Assembly (NCBI GenBank): GCA_035546355.1
Contig: DATKEH010000430.1
Coordinates: 1-21,866 of the forward strand
Direction of reading: 5' to 3'
DNA: 21,866 nt
Source: DATKEH01 sp035546355
GTDB lineage: Bacteria > Acidobacteriota > Thermoanaerobaculia > Multivoradales > JAIOJS01
The position numbers and the translations under genes are program-made. The notes beneath the pieces are model-generated. The model did no database searches and was not told the origin of the DNA. It saw only the letters and a program-made list of their open reading frames with translations. This document shows, piece after piece, positions 1 through 7,451 of this stretch (positions are counted from its first letter, which is position 1; each line of letters opens with the position of its first letter).

Positions 1-1551
1 GCCCAGGAGCCCCACTGCGGCGCCGTCGGCGCCCTGCGCCCGGGCGCGCAGATGGCCGCGGCCGAACGGCCGCGGTGGCCGTGTCAGCCGCAACGGTCCA
101 ACGCGCAACAGCGGTTGGGGATTCCCCTCGCCGTGCGGCTCGAGGCGCTGCAAGCGCCGCCACAGGTCCGCACCGACGGCCGCGGCCGGCAGCGTCAGCT
201 CGTACAGGTGGCGTCGCGCGTGGCCGGCGGCGGGCCAGCCCGCCGCCGCCGCCAGCCACTCCCGGTGGAGCGATTCGAGAGCGGCGGTGGCGACGGTCAT
301 GCCGATGGCCTGGGCGTGGCCGCCGAAACGCTCCAGCCGCGGCTGCCAGGGCGCCAGGAACTCGAAGAGCTCGATCCCCGGCACGCTGCGACCCGACCCC
401 ACGGCGCGAGCGCCGTCCACCGACAGCAGCACCACCGGCCGCCGCAGCTCGCGGGCCAGGCGGGAAGCGGCGATCCCCACCACCCCGCGGTGCCACCCCT
501 CCCGCCAGGCCACCAGGATGGGCGCCGGCGGGCTGCGGGCGGCGAAGATCGCACCGGCCTCCTCGACCACGCGACGCTCTTCGTCCTGCCGTCGGCCGTT
601 CAGCCCCTCGAGCTCGCGGCTGATCGCGGCTGCGCGGCCGGCATCGCGGGTCAACAGCAGCTCGAGCGCCGGCAACGCCGATCCCAGGCGGCCGGCGGCA
701 TTGAGGCGTGGGCACAGCCGGAAGCCGATGTCGGTGGCGCGCAAGGGAGGCTGCAGGCGCGCCTGGCGCATCAGCTGGCGCAGCCCTGGAGAGCGGGTGC
801 CCGCCAGGGAGGTCAAGCCGAGAGCGGCGATGACGCGGTTCTCGCCCAACAGCGGCACCATGTCGGCGATGGTGCCCAGGCAGGCGACGCGCAGCAGCGC
901 CGCGACCGGCAGGGGTCGCCCGAGGCGCTCCCCCAGGGCCACGGCCACCTTGAAGGCCAATCCCGCCGCCGCCAGATCCCGGCAGGGGTAGCGGCAACCC
1001 GGCTGCCGTGGATTGACGACCACCGCATGGGGGTGCGGGTCACCCTGGGGCAGGTGGTGGTCGATCACCACCACCGGCAGGCCGGCGGCGGCGGCGCGAT
1101 CGAGGGCGGCGCGCGCGCTGGTGCCGCAGTCGGTGGCCACCAGCAACGCCGCTCCGGCGGCGATCGCCTCGTCGACGTGGCTCGGTTGCAGCCCGTAGCC
1201 GTCCTCCATGCGGTGCGGCAGCCGCGGCTGCGCGGCCAGGCCGCAGGCGCGGAAGCTGGCCAGAAGCAGGGCCGTCGCCGCGACGCCGTCGACGTCGTAA
1301 TCCCCCACCACCCATACGCTCCCGCCCCGCTGGTGGGTGACGGCAAACAGCTCGAGCGCGGCGTCGAGCCCCGCCAAGTCGTGCGGGTCGTGCAGCTGAT
1401 CGAGGTCCGGCGCGAGGAATGCCGCCGCCGCCGCCGCATCGTTCAGCCCGCGGCGTGCCAGCAGCGGCGCCAGCAGCGGGTCGACGCCCGCGGCGAGCAG
1501 ATCTCTTGCGGCGGCCGGGGGGGGAGCCGCCTCCCACTCGCCATCGAGCAC
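1..1551 (-). CDS. recJ: RecJ single-stranded-DNA-specific 5'-3' exonuclease, C-terminus cut by window edge
   Basis: RecJ degrades single-stranded DNA 5' to 3' in recombinational repair (RecF pathway) and mismatch repair, using Mn/Mg held by DHH-family motifs. About 517 codons are visible, against a usual length near 570, so the end of the C-terminal OB-like domain is missing. Motif I DYDVDG lies near residues 84-89, motif II ATDCGT near 139-144, the DHH triad near 164-166, then an ADMVPL motif. Further on is the DHHA1 signature GGHAQAIG. The N-terminus (WEAAPPP, then LLARRGL and LHDP) fits RecJ from its first residues. The GTG at 1551 is chosen because an in-frame TAG, the accA stop, lies two codons upstream and a good Shine-Dalgarno sits nine bases upstream. 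It is last in a long minus-strand series after priA and accA and is probably coupled to accA translation. Identification is firm; the exact start is slightly less so. Confidence 0.93.
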   Translation of the reverse strand, partial: MLDGEWEAAPPPAAARDLLAAGVDPLLAPLLARRGLNDAAAAAAFLAPDLDQLHDPHDLAGLDAALELFAVTHQRGGSVWVVGDYDVDGVAATALLLASFRACGLAAQPRLPHRMEDGYGLQPSHVDEAIAAGAALLVATDCGTSARAALDRAAAAGLPVVVIDHHLPQGDPHPHAVVVNPRQPGCRYPCRDLAAAGLAFKVAVALGERLGRPLPVAALLRVACLGTIADMVPLLGENRVIAALGLTSLAGTRSPGLRQLMRQARLQPPLRATDIGFRLCPRLNAAGRLGSALPALELLLTRDAGRAAAISRELEGLNGRRQDEERRVVEEAGAIFAARSPPAPILVAWREGWHRGVVGIAASRLARELRRPVVLLSVDGARAVGSGRSVPGIELFEFLAPWQPRLERFGGHAQAIGMTVATAALESLHREWLAAAAGWPAAGHARRHLYELTLPAAAVGADLWRRLQRLEPHGEGNPQPLLRVGPLRLTRPPRPFGRGHLRARAQGADGAAVGLLG

Positions 1552-1557
1552 CCTCCC

Positions 1558-2511
1558 CTACCCTCCCTGGTGGACGCCCAAGGCGCGGAAGCGCTGGTAG
1601 CGCTCCTCCAGCAGGCGCTCCACCGGCTTGGCCGCCAGCTCGTCGAGCGCCTCCTCCAGGGCGTCCGCGACCAGAACGGCAGCCGCTGCAGGATCGGTAT
1701 GCGCTCCTCCCAGGGGCTCGCGGACGACCTGGTCGACGATGCCGAGGGCGAGCAGGTCGGGGGCGGTGATGCGCATCGCCTCGGCGGCCTCCGCCTTGCG
1801 CTCCTGGTCCTTCCACAGGATGGCCGCGCACCCTTCGGGCGAGATCACCGAGTAGATCGCGTACTCGAGGATCAGGACCCGGTCGCCGACGCCGAGGGCG
1901 AGGGCGCCACCGCTCCCCCCCTCGCCGGTGATCGTCACCACGATCGGCACCCGCAGCGAGGCCATCTCGATCAGGTTGCGGGCGATCGCCTCGGCCTGGC
2001 CGCGTTCCTCCGCCCCGATGCCGGGATAGGCGCCGGGGGTGTCGACGAAGGTCAGCACCGGCAGCCGGAAACGCTCGGCCAGCCGCATGACCCGCAACGC
2101 CTTGCGGTACCCCTCCGGTCGCGGCTGGCCGAAGTTGCGGCGGATGCGCTGTCGTGTATCTCGCCCCTTCTGGTGGCCCAGCACCGCCACGCTGCGGCCG
2201 CGGAAGGTGGCGAGCCCAGCGACGACGGCCGCGTCGTCGGCGAACGCCCGATCGCCATGCAGCTCGATCCAGTCCGCCATCAGCTCGCGGACGTAGTCGA
2301 GGGTGTAGGGGCGATCGCCGTGGCGGGCGAGCAGCGTCTTCTGCCAGCGCGACAGGTTGCGGTAGAGCTCCTCGGTCTCCTTGCGCAGGCGGCCGCGCAG
2401 CCGCTCGATCTCCTTTTCTACCCCCGGCCGCTCCGGATACTCCTGCAGCTCCTCGATCTGGCGGCGCAGCTCGACCAGCGGCTCTTCGAAGCTGGGGTCC
2501 GTGGCCTCCAC
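1558..2511 (-). CDS. accA: Acetyl-CoA carboxylase carboxyltransferase subunit alpha
   Basis: AccA, with AccD, transfers the carboxyl group from carboxybiotin to acetyl-CoA to make malonyl-CoA, the committed step of fatty-acid synthesis in the cytoplasm. The product is 317 residues, almost the length of the E. coli subunit (319). An N-terminal helical stretch (about 5-50) is followed by a crotonase-type carboxyltransferase core. Family blocks present are GDRPYTLDYV, ELHGDRAFADD, GHQKGRDT, FVDTPGAYPG, GEGGSGGALA and SVISPEGCAAILWKD. Translation begins at a GTG at 2511, 27 bases after the priA stop, with only a weak Shine-Dalgarno. The usual partner accD is not in the window, so the heteromer must be completed from elsewhere. 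Its place between priA and recJ mixes lipid synthesis with DNA maintenance genes and probably reflects shared growth-linked transcription. Confidence 0.97.
   Translation of the reverse strand: MEATDPSFEEPLVELRRQIEELQEYPERPGVEKEIERLRGRLRKETEELYRNLSRWQKTLLARHGDRPYTLDYVRELMADWIELHGDRAFADDAAVVAGLATFRGRSVAVLGHQKGRDTRQRIRRNFGQPRPEGYRKALRVMRLAERFRLPVLTFVDTPGAYPGIGAEERGQAEAIARNLIEMASLRVPIVVTITGEGGSGGALALGVGDRVLILEYAIYSVISPEGCAAILWKDQERKAEAAEAMRITAPDLLALGIVDQVVREPLGGAHTDPAAAAVLVADALEEALDELAAKPVERLLEERYQRFRALGVHQGG
1561..1567 (-). promoter_or_regulatory. Ribosome binding site of recJ inside the accA end
   Basis: On the minus strand GGGAGGG lies in the last sense codons of accA, nine bases before the proposed GTG start of recJ. 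This supports the GTG at 1551 and suggests ribosomes finishing accA re-start on recJ. Confidence 0.55.
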
Positions 2512-2538
2512 CTCGGCAGGCTAGCAGAAAAGGCTGCG

Positions 2539-4998
2539 CTACAGCAGGTCGTAGGGGTCCACGTCCACCACCAGCTCGGCGCCGTGGGGCTGGGGAATCA
2601 CGGCCGCCACCAGCTCCCGCAGCCGGCGCCCCGAGGTCGCGCGCAGCAGCAGCTGGAAGCGCCATTTGCCGCGCAACCGCTCCAGAGGGGCCGCCGCCGG
2701 CCCCAGCACCCGCACCCCGCGCGCCAAGGGATGATGGCCCAGCCGCTGCGCCAGCTGGCGGATCCGCTCCTCGCCGCGCTCGCGTCTGCGGTCACGCACC
2801 AGGAGGTGCACGACGCGCGTGAACGGCGGGTAATGGAAGATGCGGCGGAAGCGCGTCTCCTCCTCGGCGAACAGGCGGTCGTCGTGATCGAGGGCGGCGC
2901 GGATCGCGTAGTGCTCGGGGTGGTAGGTCTGGATCACCACGCGGCCCGGCCGGTCGCCGCGTCCGGCGCGGCCGGCCAGCTGGGTGAGCAGCGTGTAGGT
3001 GCGTTCGACCGCACGGAAGTCGGGGAAGCCGAGGTAGGTGTCGGCTGCCAGCACTGCGGCCAGGGCGACCCGCGGGAAGTGATGCCCCTTGGAGACCATC
3101 TGCGTCCCTACCAGCACCTGCACGTCGCCGCGGGCGAAGCGCTCGAGGATCGCCGCCGCGCCGCCGGGACGGCGCGCCGCGTCGCGGTCGAGGGTGGCGA
3201 CCGGCACGCCGGGGAAGAGCTCGGCGAAGCGCTCCTCGACGCGCTCGGTGCCGGCTCCCACCGCCTCCAGCGCCTCTTCGCCGCAGGCCGGGCAGGCGGT
3301 GGGGACGGGGCGGGTGGCGCCGCAGTAGTGGCAGAGCAGCTCGGCGGTCCGCCGATGGTAGGTCCGCGGTAGCCCACAGGCCTCGCAGCGGTGATCCTCG
3401 CCGCAGGCACGGCAGAGCAGCAGCGGGGCATAGCCCCGGCGGTTGCGCAGCAGCACCACCTGCTCGCCAGAGCCGAGGGCACCGGCCAGCTCCTCCCGCA
3501 GCGGGGCCGAGAAGGTGACCTCTCCCGGCCGGCGCCCTTCCTTCTCGCGCCGGAGGTCCACCAGGACCCCGGTGGGCAGGCCGCCCTTGCCGACGCGGTG
3601 GACCAGCGACAGCGCCGTCAGCTTGCCATGGGCCGCGTTGTGGCGGCTCTCCAGGCTGGGTGTCGCCGACACCAGCAGCGCCACCGCCCCGGCGGCGCGG
3701 GCCCGCACCAGGGCCAGGTCGCGGCCGTGATAGCGGGGCGTCGAGTCCTGCTTGTAGGCCGGGTCCTGCTCCTCGTCGACCACCACCAGCCGGAGGTCGA
3801 GGACCGGGGCGAACAGCGCCGAGCGCGGGCCGACGACGATCCGCGCCGTGCCCGAGCGTAGCCGCTCCCACTCCTGCTGCCGCTCCGCCGAACCGAGTCC
3901 GGAGTGCAGCACCGCGAGACGCTCCCCGAACCGCTCTCGCGCCTCGCGAGCCAGCGCCGGCACCAGGGCAATCTCCGGTACCAGCAGCAGCACCCCGTGC
4001 CCCGCCTCCAGGGCCGCCGCGGCGGCGCGCAGGTAGACCTCGGTCTTGCCCGAGCCGGTCATGCCGGCCAGGAGGTAGCCGGCGTAGCCGCCGGCCGCCA
4101 GCGCCTCCTGCACCGTCGCCAGCGCCGCCTCCTGGTCCGATCGCAACACCAGCGGCGGCCGCTGACGGCGGCCCAGCAGGTGCGCGTCGAGGCTCAGGGA
4201 GCGCACCTGGGTGAAGGGGCGCAGCACGCCGAGGCGGGCCAGGCGCCGCACCACGGCGGCGCTGCACCCCACCTGGTGCAGCACCTCCTCCTGGGTCGCC
4301 GGCCGGCCCACGGCGTGCAGCCAGCGCACCGCCTCGCGGCCCGGCCGCGAACGGCCGCAGCGGGCGAGCAGCTCGTCGAGCTCCCCCCCCGCCAGCTCGT
4401 AGGCAGCCTCGTAGCGCGATCCCTGGCGCCCTCTGCCGCCTTCCAGCGCCAACTCGCCCCGCTGCCGCATGGCGGCGAGCTCTCGCGGCAGCTCGGCAGA
4501 GCCCAGCAGGGCATGCAGCTCGGCGACCCGCATCGGCCCGTGCTGGTGAAGGGCATCGACCACTCGCCGCGACAGCCCTTGCCGCGGCGGCGCCAGCGCA
4601 CCCCGGTCGGTGAGACGTACCCGCTGCCGCCCCCAGGGCTCGAGGTCGGGGGGCAACATCGCCCGCAGCACCTCGCCGATCGGCGCCAGGTAGTAGTCGG
4701 CGGTGAACCGCGCCAGCTCGAGGAGCTGCCGCGGCAGCACCGGCTCGGCGTCGAGCACCTCGAGCAGGGGCCGCACCGTCACCTCGGGAGGTGGCGCCCC
4801 GGCCGGGCCCAGGACGACCCCGGTGACCCGCTTGGGACCCACCGCCACCCCCACCCGCACCCCGGCAGCCACCAGCCCGGAGAGCTCCGGCGGGATGGCG
4901 TAGGTCAAGGCGCCCGGCAGCGGCAGCGGCACCGCGACCTCGACCAGGCTCACGGCGGGCGCAGCCCCCCCGCCGCGAGCGTCGTCACCCCGCGGCAC
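2539..4998 (-). CDS. priA: PriA, primosomal protein N' (replication restart 3'-5' helicase)
   Basis: PriA recognises stalled forks and D-loops and reloads DnaB. The 819-residue reading has an N-terminal fork-binding domain (about 16-120), a winged-helix region (about 135-260), and helicase lobes with Walker A GMTGSGKT at 312-319 and DEEQ at 408-411. A zinc-binding insert carries eight cysteines (529, 532, 538, 541, 556, 559, 569, 572). Conserved blocks GTQMVSKGHHFP and QLAGRAGRGDRPG follow. The longest start is a GTG at 4998 that overlaps the upstream small gene by 14 bases. A second GTG at 4953 gives a protein beginning VSLVEVAVPLPLPG, which lines up with the first residues of E. coli PriA, so 4953 may be the true start. 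Shine-Dalgarno support is poor for both. It belongs to the carD-led series and precedes accA by 27 bases. Confidence 0.96.
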   Translation of the reverse strand: MPRGDDARGGGAAPAVSLVEVAVPLPLPGALTYAIPPELSGLVAAGVRVGVAVGPKRVTGVVLGPAGAPPPEVTVRPLLEVLDAEPVLPRQLLELARFTADYYLAPIGEVLRAMLPPDLEPWGRQRVRLTDRGALAPPRQGLSRRVVDALHQHGPMRVAELHALLGSAELPRELAAMRQRGELALEGGRGRQGSRYEAAYELAGGELDELLARCGRSRPGREAVRWLHAVGRPATQEEVLHQVGCSAAVVRRLARLGVLRPFTQVRSLSLDAHLLGRRQRPPLVLRSDQEAALATVQEALAAGGYAGYLLAGMTGSGKTEVYLRAAAAALEAGHGVLLLVPEIALVPALAREARERFGERLAVLHSGLGSAERQQEWERLRSGTARIVVGPRSALFAPVLDLRLVVVDEEQDPAYKQDSTPRYHGRDLALVRARAAGAVALLVSATPSLESRHNAAHGKLTALSLVHRVGKGGLPTGVLVDLRREKEGRRPGEVTFSAPLREELAGALGSGEQVVLLRNRRGYAPLLLCRACGEDHRCEACGLPRTYHRRTAELLCHYCGATRPVPTACPACGEEALEAVGAGTERVEERFAELFPGVPVATLDRDAARRPGGAAAILERFARGDVQVLVGTQMVSKGHHFPRVALAAVLAADTYLGFPDFRAVERTYTLLTQLAGRAGRGDRPGRVVIQTYHPEHYAIRAALDHDDRLFAEEETRFRRIFHYPPFTRVVHLLVRDRRRERGEERIRQLAQRLGHHPLARGVRVLGPAAAPLERLRGKWRFQLLLRATSGRRLRELVAAVIPQPHGAELVVDVDPYDLL

Positions 4999-5218
4999 AG
5001 CGTGCGCAGCGAGCCTCCTCTCCAGGCCGCGCCACGACGCGATCCGCGGGCACGTGCACGCCGCAACTGCCGCAACGAACCAGGCTCAGGCTCTGCGCGG
5101 CCGGCCCAGGCGTCTCGCGGCGCGTGCCCTGGTAACCGGCGCGGAGGTTGCGGCCGAGCTCGAGCAGCGCACGCCCCAGCACCAGCAGCAGCACCAGCAG
5201 CAGGAGGATGCGGAGCAT
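4985..5218 (-). CDS. Small membrane-anchored zinc-ribbon protein, PP0621-like
   Basis: The product has 77 residues. Residues 2-19 form one very hydrophobic leucine-rich membrane segment. A basic linker follows, then a short C-terminal domain with two CxxC pairs (C49/C52 and C71/C74) that could hold one zinc ion. The block VRCGSCGVHVP closely resembles the signature of the PP0621 family, a group of small membrane-anchored proteins of unknown function. The ATG at 5218 follows the TPR gene stop by 13 bases, and the end overlaps the longest priA start, so it sits tightly within the operon. No enzymatic role can be read from it. The family assignment is from motif memory and is moderately secure. 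Confidence 0.7.
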   Translation of the reverse strand: MLRILLLLVLLLVLGRALLELGRNLRAGYQGTRRETPGPAAQSLSLVRCGSCGVHVPADRVVARPGEEARCARCAAG

Positions 5219-5231
5219 GGGTCGTGGCGGG

Positions 5232-5834
5232 TCACGCCGCCGCGCTGCGCCGCTCGACTTCCTCGGCCAGCCGCTCGACGTCGGGGTTTCCCGGCTGTAG
5301 CTGCCGCAAGCGCTCGAGCACCGCCTCCGCCTCCTCGTAGCGCTGCAGGTCGAAGGCCAGCACCACCACCTGGTTGTAGAGCGACTGCCAGTGCTCGGCG
5401 GCCAGCTCCTGGGCGGTGGTGAAGCGGTCCAGAGCGGCCCGGTGATCGCCCTGCTCGCGCAGGGTCACTCCCAGGTCGGTGAGCACGTCGGGGTCGGGCG
5501 GGCGCAGCTCCAGGTACCGCTGATACAGCTCCTGGGCGCGGGCCCAGCTGCGGATGTCGTAGTTGAGGTTGGCCAGGGCGAGGATCGCCTCGGCGTCCTC
5601 GGGGTTGGCGTCGACCTGCTGGCGGAGCTGCTCGATCTGCTGCATCTGCGCGCCCTGGTCGGTCGCCGGCGCCGCTCCGGGCGGCGCGCCCTGCGGCGCC
5701 GTCCCGCCGTGGAACGGAACCGCGCCCACCGCTCGCGGCGGCTGTCGCGCCACCACCGCTTCGTGGACGAAATAGCCGGCGATGAAACCAGCCAGCAGAC
5801 CCACCAACACGTACAGCACGTTGTCGCGTGTCAT
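5232..5834 (-). CDS. Membrane-anchored tetratricopeptide-repeat protein
   Basis: The product has 200 residues. An N-terminal membrane segment (about 5-23) is followed by a proline/alanine/glycine-rich linker (30-63) and by helical repeats with TPR character (about 64-190). Recognisable repeats include NPEDAEAILALANLNYD, DVLTDLGVTLREQGDHRAAL and RYEEAEAVLERLRQLQPGNPD. The layout (short cytoplasmic end, one membrane pass, TPR domain in the periplasm) resembles the TPR part of CcmH/NrfG-like proteins, but no cytochrome c maturation genes are near and a generic scaffold role is as likely. The ATG at 5834 overlaps the preceding stop as ATGA, indicating translational coupling with the upstream secreted protein. 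Partner and function are not evident. Confidence 0.8.
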   Translation of the reverse strand: MTRDNVLYVLVGLLAGFIAGYFVHEAVVARQPPRAVGAVPFHGGTAPQGAPPGAAPATDQGAQMQQIEQLRQQVDANPEDAEAILALANLNYDIRSWARAQELYQRYLELRPPDPDVLTDLGVTLREQGDHRAALDRFTTAQELAAEHWQSLYNQVVVLAFDLQRYEEAEAVLERLRQLQPGNPDVERLAEEVERRSAAA

Positions 5835-6577
5835 TCGCTGCCCTCGTTCGCTCGCGGTGCTTGCCGGACCGCCAACCAGCTGCCCCCCGCCGGCCCCGCG
5901 GCATTCAGCAGCGTCGCCCGCCAGGAGCCGTCCAGCCGTTCGCCGCCCGGCGCCAGCACCGCCTCGTACACCATGTCGAAGCCGGCTTCGGAGTCGATCC
6001 GCTCCAGCCGCACGGTGCGGCCGACGAAGGTCCCGCGAAGCGAGCCCCGGTACTCCCCGTCCAGCCGGTAACTGCCATGCACCAGCGCGCCGTCGAGGGT
6101 GAGGTCGAACACCCCCTGCTGATCGTAGGGGAGCACGCGGACGGTCCACGACCCGGTGATCGGATCGGCTGGCGACTCCACGGCCACCTCCTCGCCCAGC
6201 AGCTCCCGCAGCAGCTCGACCCGCCGGCGGTGGTCGACCACTTGCAGCCGCAGCGCGCCGGCCTGGACCGCAGATTGTTCGCTGATCTGTCGGGCCAGAG
6301 AAAGGGCAGCGTCCAGGTCCTCGATCTCGCCCAGCGGCCCTTCCTCCGTCAACAGATCGTCGAGGCGCCGCGCCAGCTCTCGCCGTCGGTCGGCGGCCTG
6401 CTGCTCGCGGGCTCGCACCTCGGCGTAGCGCCGCAACGCGTCCTCCAGGAGCTCGCGCTCCATGCGCAGCTGAGCGCGCAGGAAAGGCGCCAGGTCCTGC
6501 CCCGCGGCGGGCAGGGGGATCACCAAGAGGAGGAACAGGACCAGGCGGCCAGCGTGGGCGCGTCGCACCTGCGGCAT
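5831..6577 (-). CDS. Secreted protein of unknown function with coiled coil and C-terminal beta domain
   Basis: I do not recognise a named family. The 248-residue product starts with a signal peptide: basic n-region, hydrophobic stretch at 11-20, and a likely signal peptidase I site near PAAGQ at 24-27. A charged, heptad-like helical region spans about 30-130, rich in Arg, Glu, Leu and Ala. Residues 140-240 look like a small all-beta domain, with recurring GSW/GSY/GSL turns and alternating hydrophobic strands (TGSWTVRV, VHGSYRLDGEY, RGTFVGRTVRLER, LDGSWRATLL). That pattern recalls a lipocalin- or avidin-like sandwich, but this is inference. It lies 39 bases after carD and is coupled by an ATGA overlap to the TPR membrane protein, so the two may act together in the periplasm. 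Confidence 0.75.
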   Translation of the reverse strand: MPQVRRAHAGRLVLFLLLVIPLPAAGQDLAPFLRAQLRMERELLEDALRRYAEVRAREQQAADRRRELARRLDDLLTEEGPLGEIEDLDAALSLARQISEQSAVQAGALRLQVVDHRRRVELLRELLGEEVAVESPADPITGSWTVRVLPYDQQGVFDLTLDGALVHGSYRLDGEYRGSLRGTFVGRTVRLERIDSEAGFDMVYEAVLAPGGERLDGSWRATLLNAAGPAGGSWLAVRQAPRANEGSE

Positions 6578-6616
6578 TCTACCCGCGCCCCGTCCGGGCG
6601 TAGCGCGCCAGCCGGC

Positions 6617-7147
6617 TCAACTGGCGGCGGCTTGCGCCGCCGTCTTCTGCCGCTTGGCCAGGCTCGAGTCGAGCGCCACGTCGACCTGCTTCAGGGCTTC
6701 CGCCTCGGTGATCCGCCGCACGTGCGCTACCTCGCTGACGATGAAGTGGCGGGCGCGCTCGTACATCTTCTTCTCGCGAAAGGAGAGGCTCTTGCGGTCG
6801 CTGACCAGCCGCAGGTTCTTCAGCACCTCGGCCACCTCCAGCAGCCGGCCGGTGCGCATCTTGTCGAGATTCTGCTTGTAGCGGCCCTTCCAGTCTTTGT
6901 AGGTGTCGATGTTGCCGTCCTCCAGCACGTCGAACAGCGAGCGCACCTCGGACTGGATGCAGAGCGGTCGCAGGCCGACCAGGTCGCGGTTCGCCAGAGG
7001 TACCATGATCTGCGCATGGTTCGACAGCAGGCGAAGGTGGTAGCAATCCTGTTTCTCGCCGTCCCAGTCGGTAGCTTCGATCTTTTCGACGACGGTCACG
7101 CCGTAGTTGGGATACACCACCTTCTGTCCGAGCTTGAATTCCGCCAC
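6617..7147 (-). CDS. carD: CarD/CdnL-family RNA polymerase-binding transcription regulator
   Basis: CarD-type proteins bind the RNA polymerase beta subunit and wedge into the upstream edge of the open promoter bubble, stabilising initiation, notably at rRNA and growth genes. The 176-residue product has the N-terminal polymerase-interacting domain (about 1-65, FKLGQKVVYPNYGV) and a helical DNA-binding domain (about 68-160). In the block DWKGRYKQNLDKMRTG, W86 lines up with the tryptophan (W85) of Mycobacterium CarD that inserts at the -10 edge. An Ala/Gln/Lys-rich tail follows. The start is GTG at 7147, with an AAGGGGGG-type Shine-Dalgarno about ten bases upstream. It has a strong promoter of its own at 7228-7256 and is first in the series running to recJ, so CarD may govern its own operon. 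Confidence 0.93.
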   Translation of the reverse strand: MAEFKLGQKVVYPNYGVTVVEKIEATDWDGEKQDCYHLRLLSNHAQIMVPLANRDLVGLRPLCIQSEVRSLFDVLEDGNIDTYKDWKGRYKQNLDKMRTGRLLEVAEVLKNLRLVSDRKSLSFREKKMYERARHFIVSEVAHVRRITEAEALKQVDVALDSSLAKRQKTAAQAAAS

Positions 7148-7184
7148 GTCTCGCGGCCCCCCTTCGTGTTGTCCCTAGAAACGG

Positions 7185-7198
7185 TTTAGTCTGCTAAA
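7185..7198. promoter_or_regulatory. AT-rich inverted repeat in the carD leader, candidate operator
   Basis: TTTAG, four bases, then CTAAA form a perfect 5-bp inverted repeat. It lies about 25-40 bases downstream of the predicted carD transcription start. It stands out as AT-rich in a very GC-rich setting. It could be an operator half-site pair or a weak leader hairpin; the sequence alone cannot decide. Confidence 0.3.
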
Positions 7199-7227
7199 TC
7201 AAGGCGCGGCAGACATTTACCGAGCCT

Positions 7228-7256
7228 AGGATACACTGGGGCGGGGTCTTTGTCAA
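7228..7256 (-). promoter_or_regulatory. Sigma70-type promoter for carD and the downstream operon
   Basis: On the minus strand a perfect -35 box TTGACA (7256-7251) is followed by exactly 17 bases and a -10 box TATCCT (7233-7228, four of six matches to TATAAT). The predicted start of transcription is near 7221, giving a leader of about 70 bases before the carD GTG. This is the clearest promoter in the window. Confidence 0.75.
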
Positions 7257-7314
7257 GCCAGCGGGAATAGCGATCGGGCGGTGCGAGGTTGGGGGAGAGG
7301 CGGCCGGGCGCGCG

Positions 7315-7344
7315 TTGACAGGGGCCGCCGTCGCCCCCTACGAT
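7315..7344 (+). promoter_or_regulatory. Sigma70-type promoter for tRNA-Leu
   Basis: A perfect -35 box TTGACA (7315-7320) is followed by 18 bases and a -10 box TACGAT (7339-7344). The predicted start is about 7351, ten bases before the tRNA begins. It is divergent from the carD promoter, with about 58 bp between the two -35 boxes. A GC-rich discriminator (CCCC) before the tRNA is in keeping with growth-rate-controlled stable-RNA promoters. Confidence 0.65.
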
Positions 7345-7360
7345 TCGGCTCCCCACCCGC

Positions 7361-7446
7361 GCCGGAGTGGCGGAATGGCAGACGCAGCGGACTCAAAATT
7401 CGCCGCCCGCGAGGGTGTGTGGGTTCGAATCCCACCTCCGGCACCA
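7361..7446 (+). tRNA. tRNA-Leu, anticodon CAA
   Basis: The 86-base gene folds as a class II tRNA. The acceptor arm GCCGGAG pairs with CTCCGGC and is followed by discriminator A and an encoded CCA. The anticodon stem GCGGA/TTCGC (with one G-T pair) encloses the loop CTCAAAA, giving anticodon CAA, which reads the leucine codon UUG. A long variable arm (CGCCCGCGAGGGTG region) and a T arm GTGGG-TTCGAAT-CCCAC complete it. UUG is a rare codon in such a GC-rich genome. It has its own promoter and stands alone, not in a tRNA cluster. Confidence 0.97.
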
Positions 7447-7451
7447 AGGCC

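Noticed and set aside
52..3372. A 1106-residue plus-strand open frame
   Set aside because: It is a GC-rich shadow opposite recJ, accA and priA, with no domain pattern and skewed Arg/Gln/Ala/Gly composition.
7253..7447. A 64-residue minus-strand reading frame ending near VGFEPTHPRGRRIL
   Set aside because: It is the antisense of the tRNA-Leu gene, a well-known annotation artefact with a GFEPT-like sequence; not a protein.
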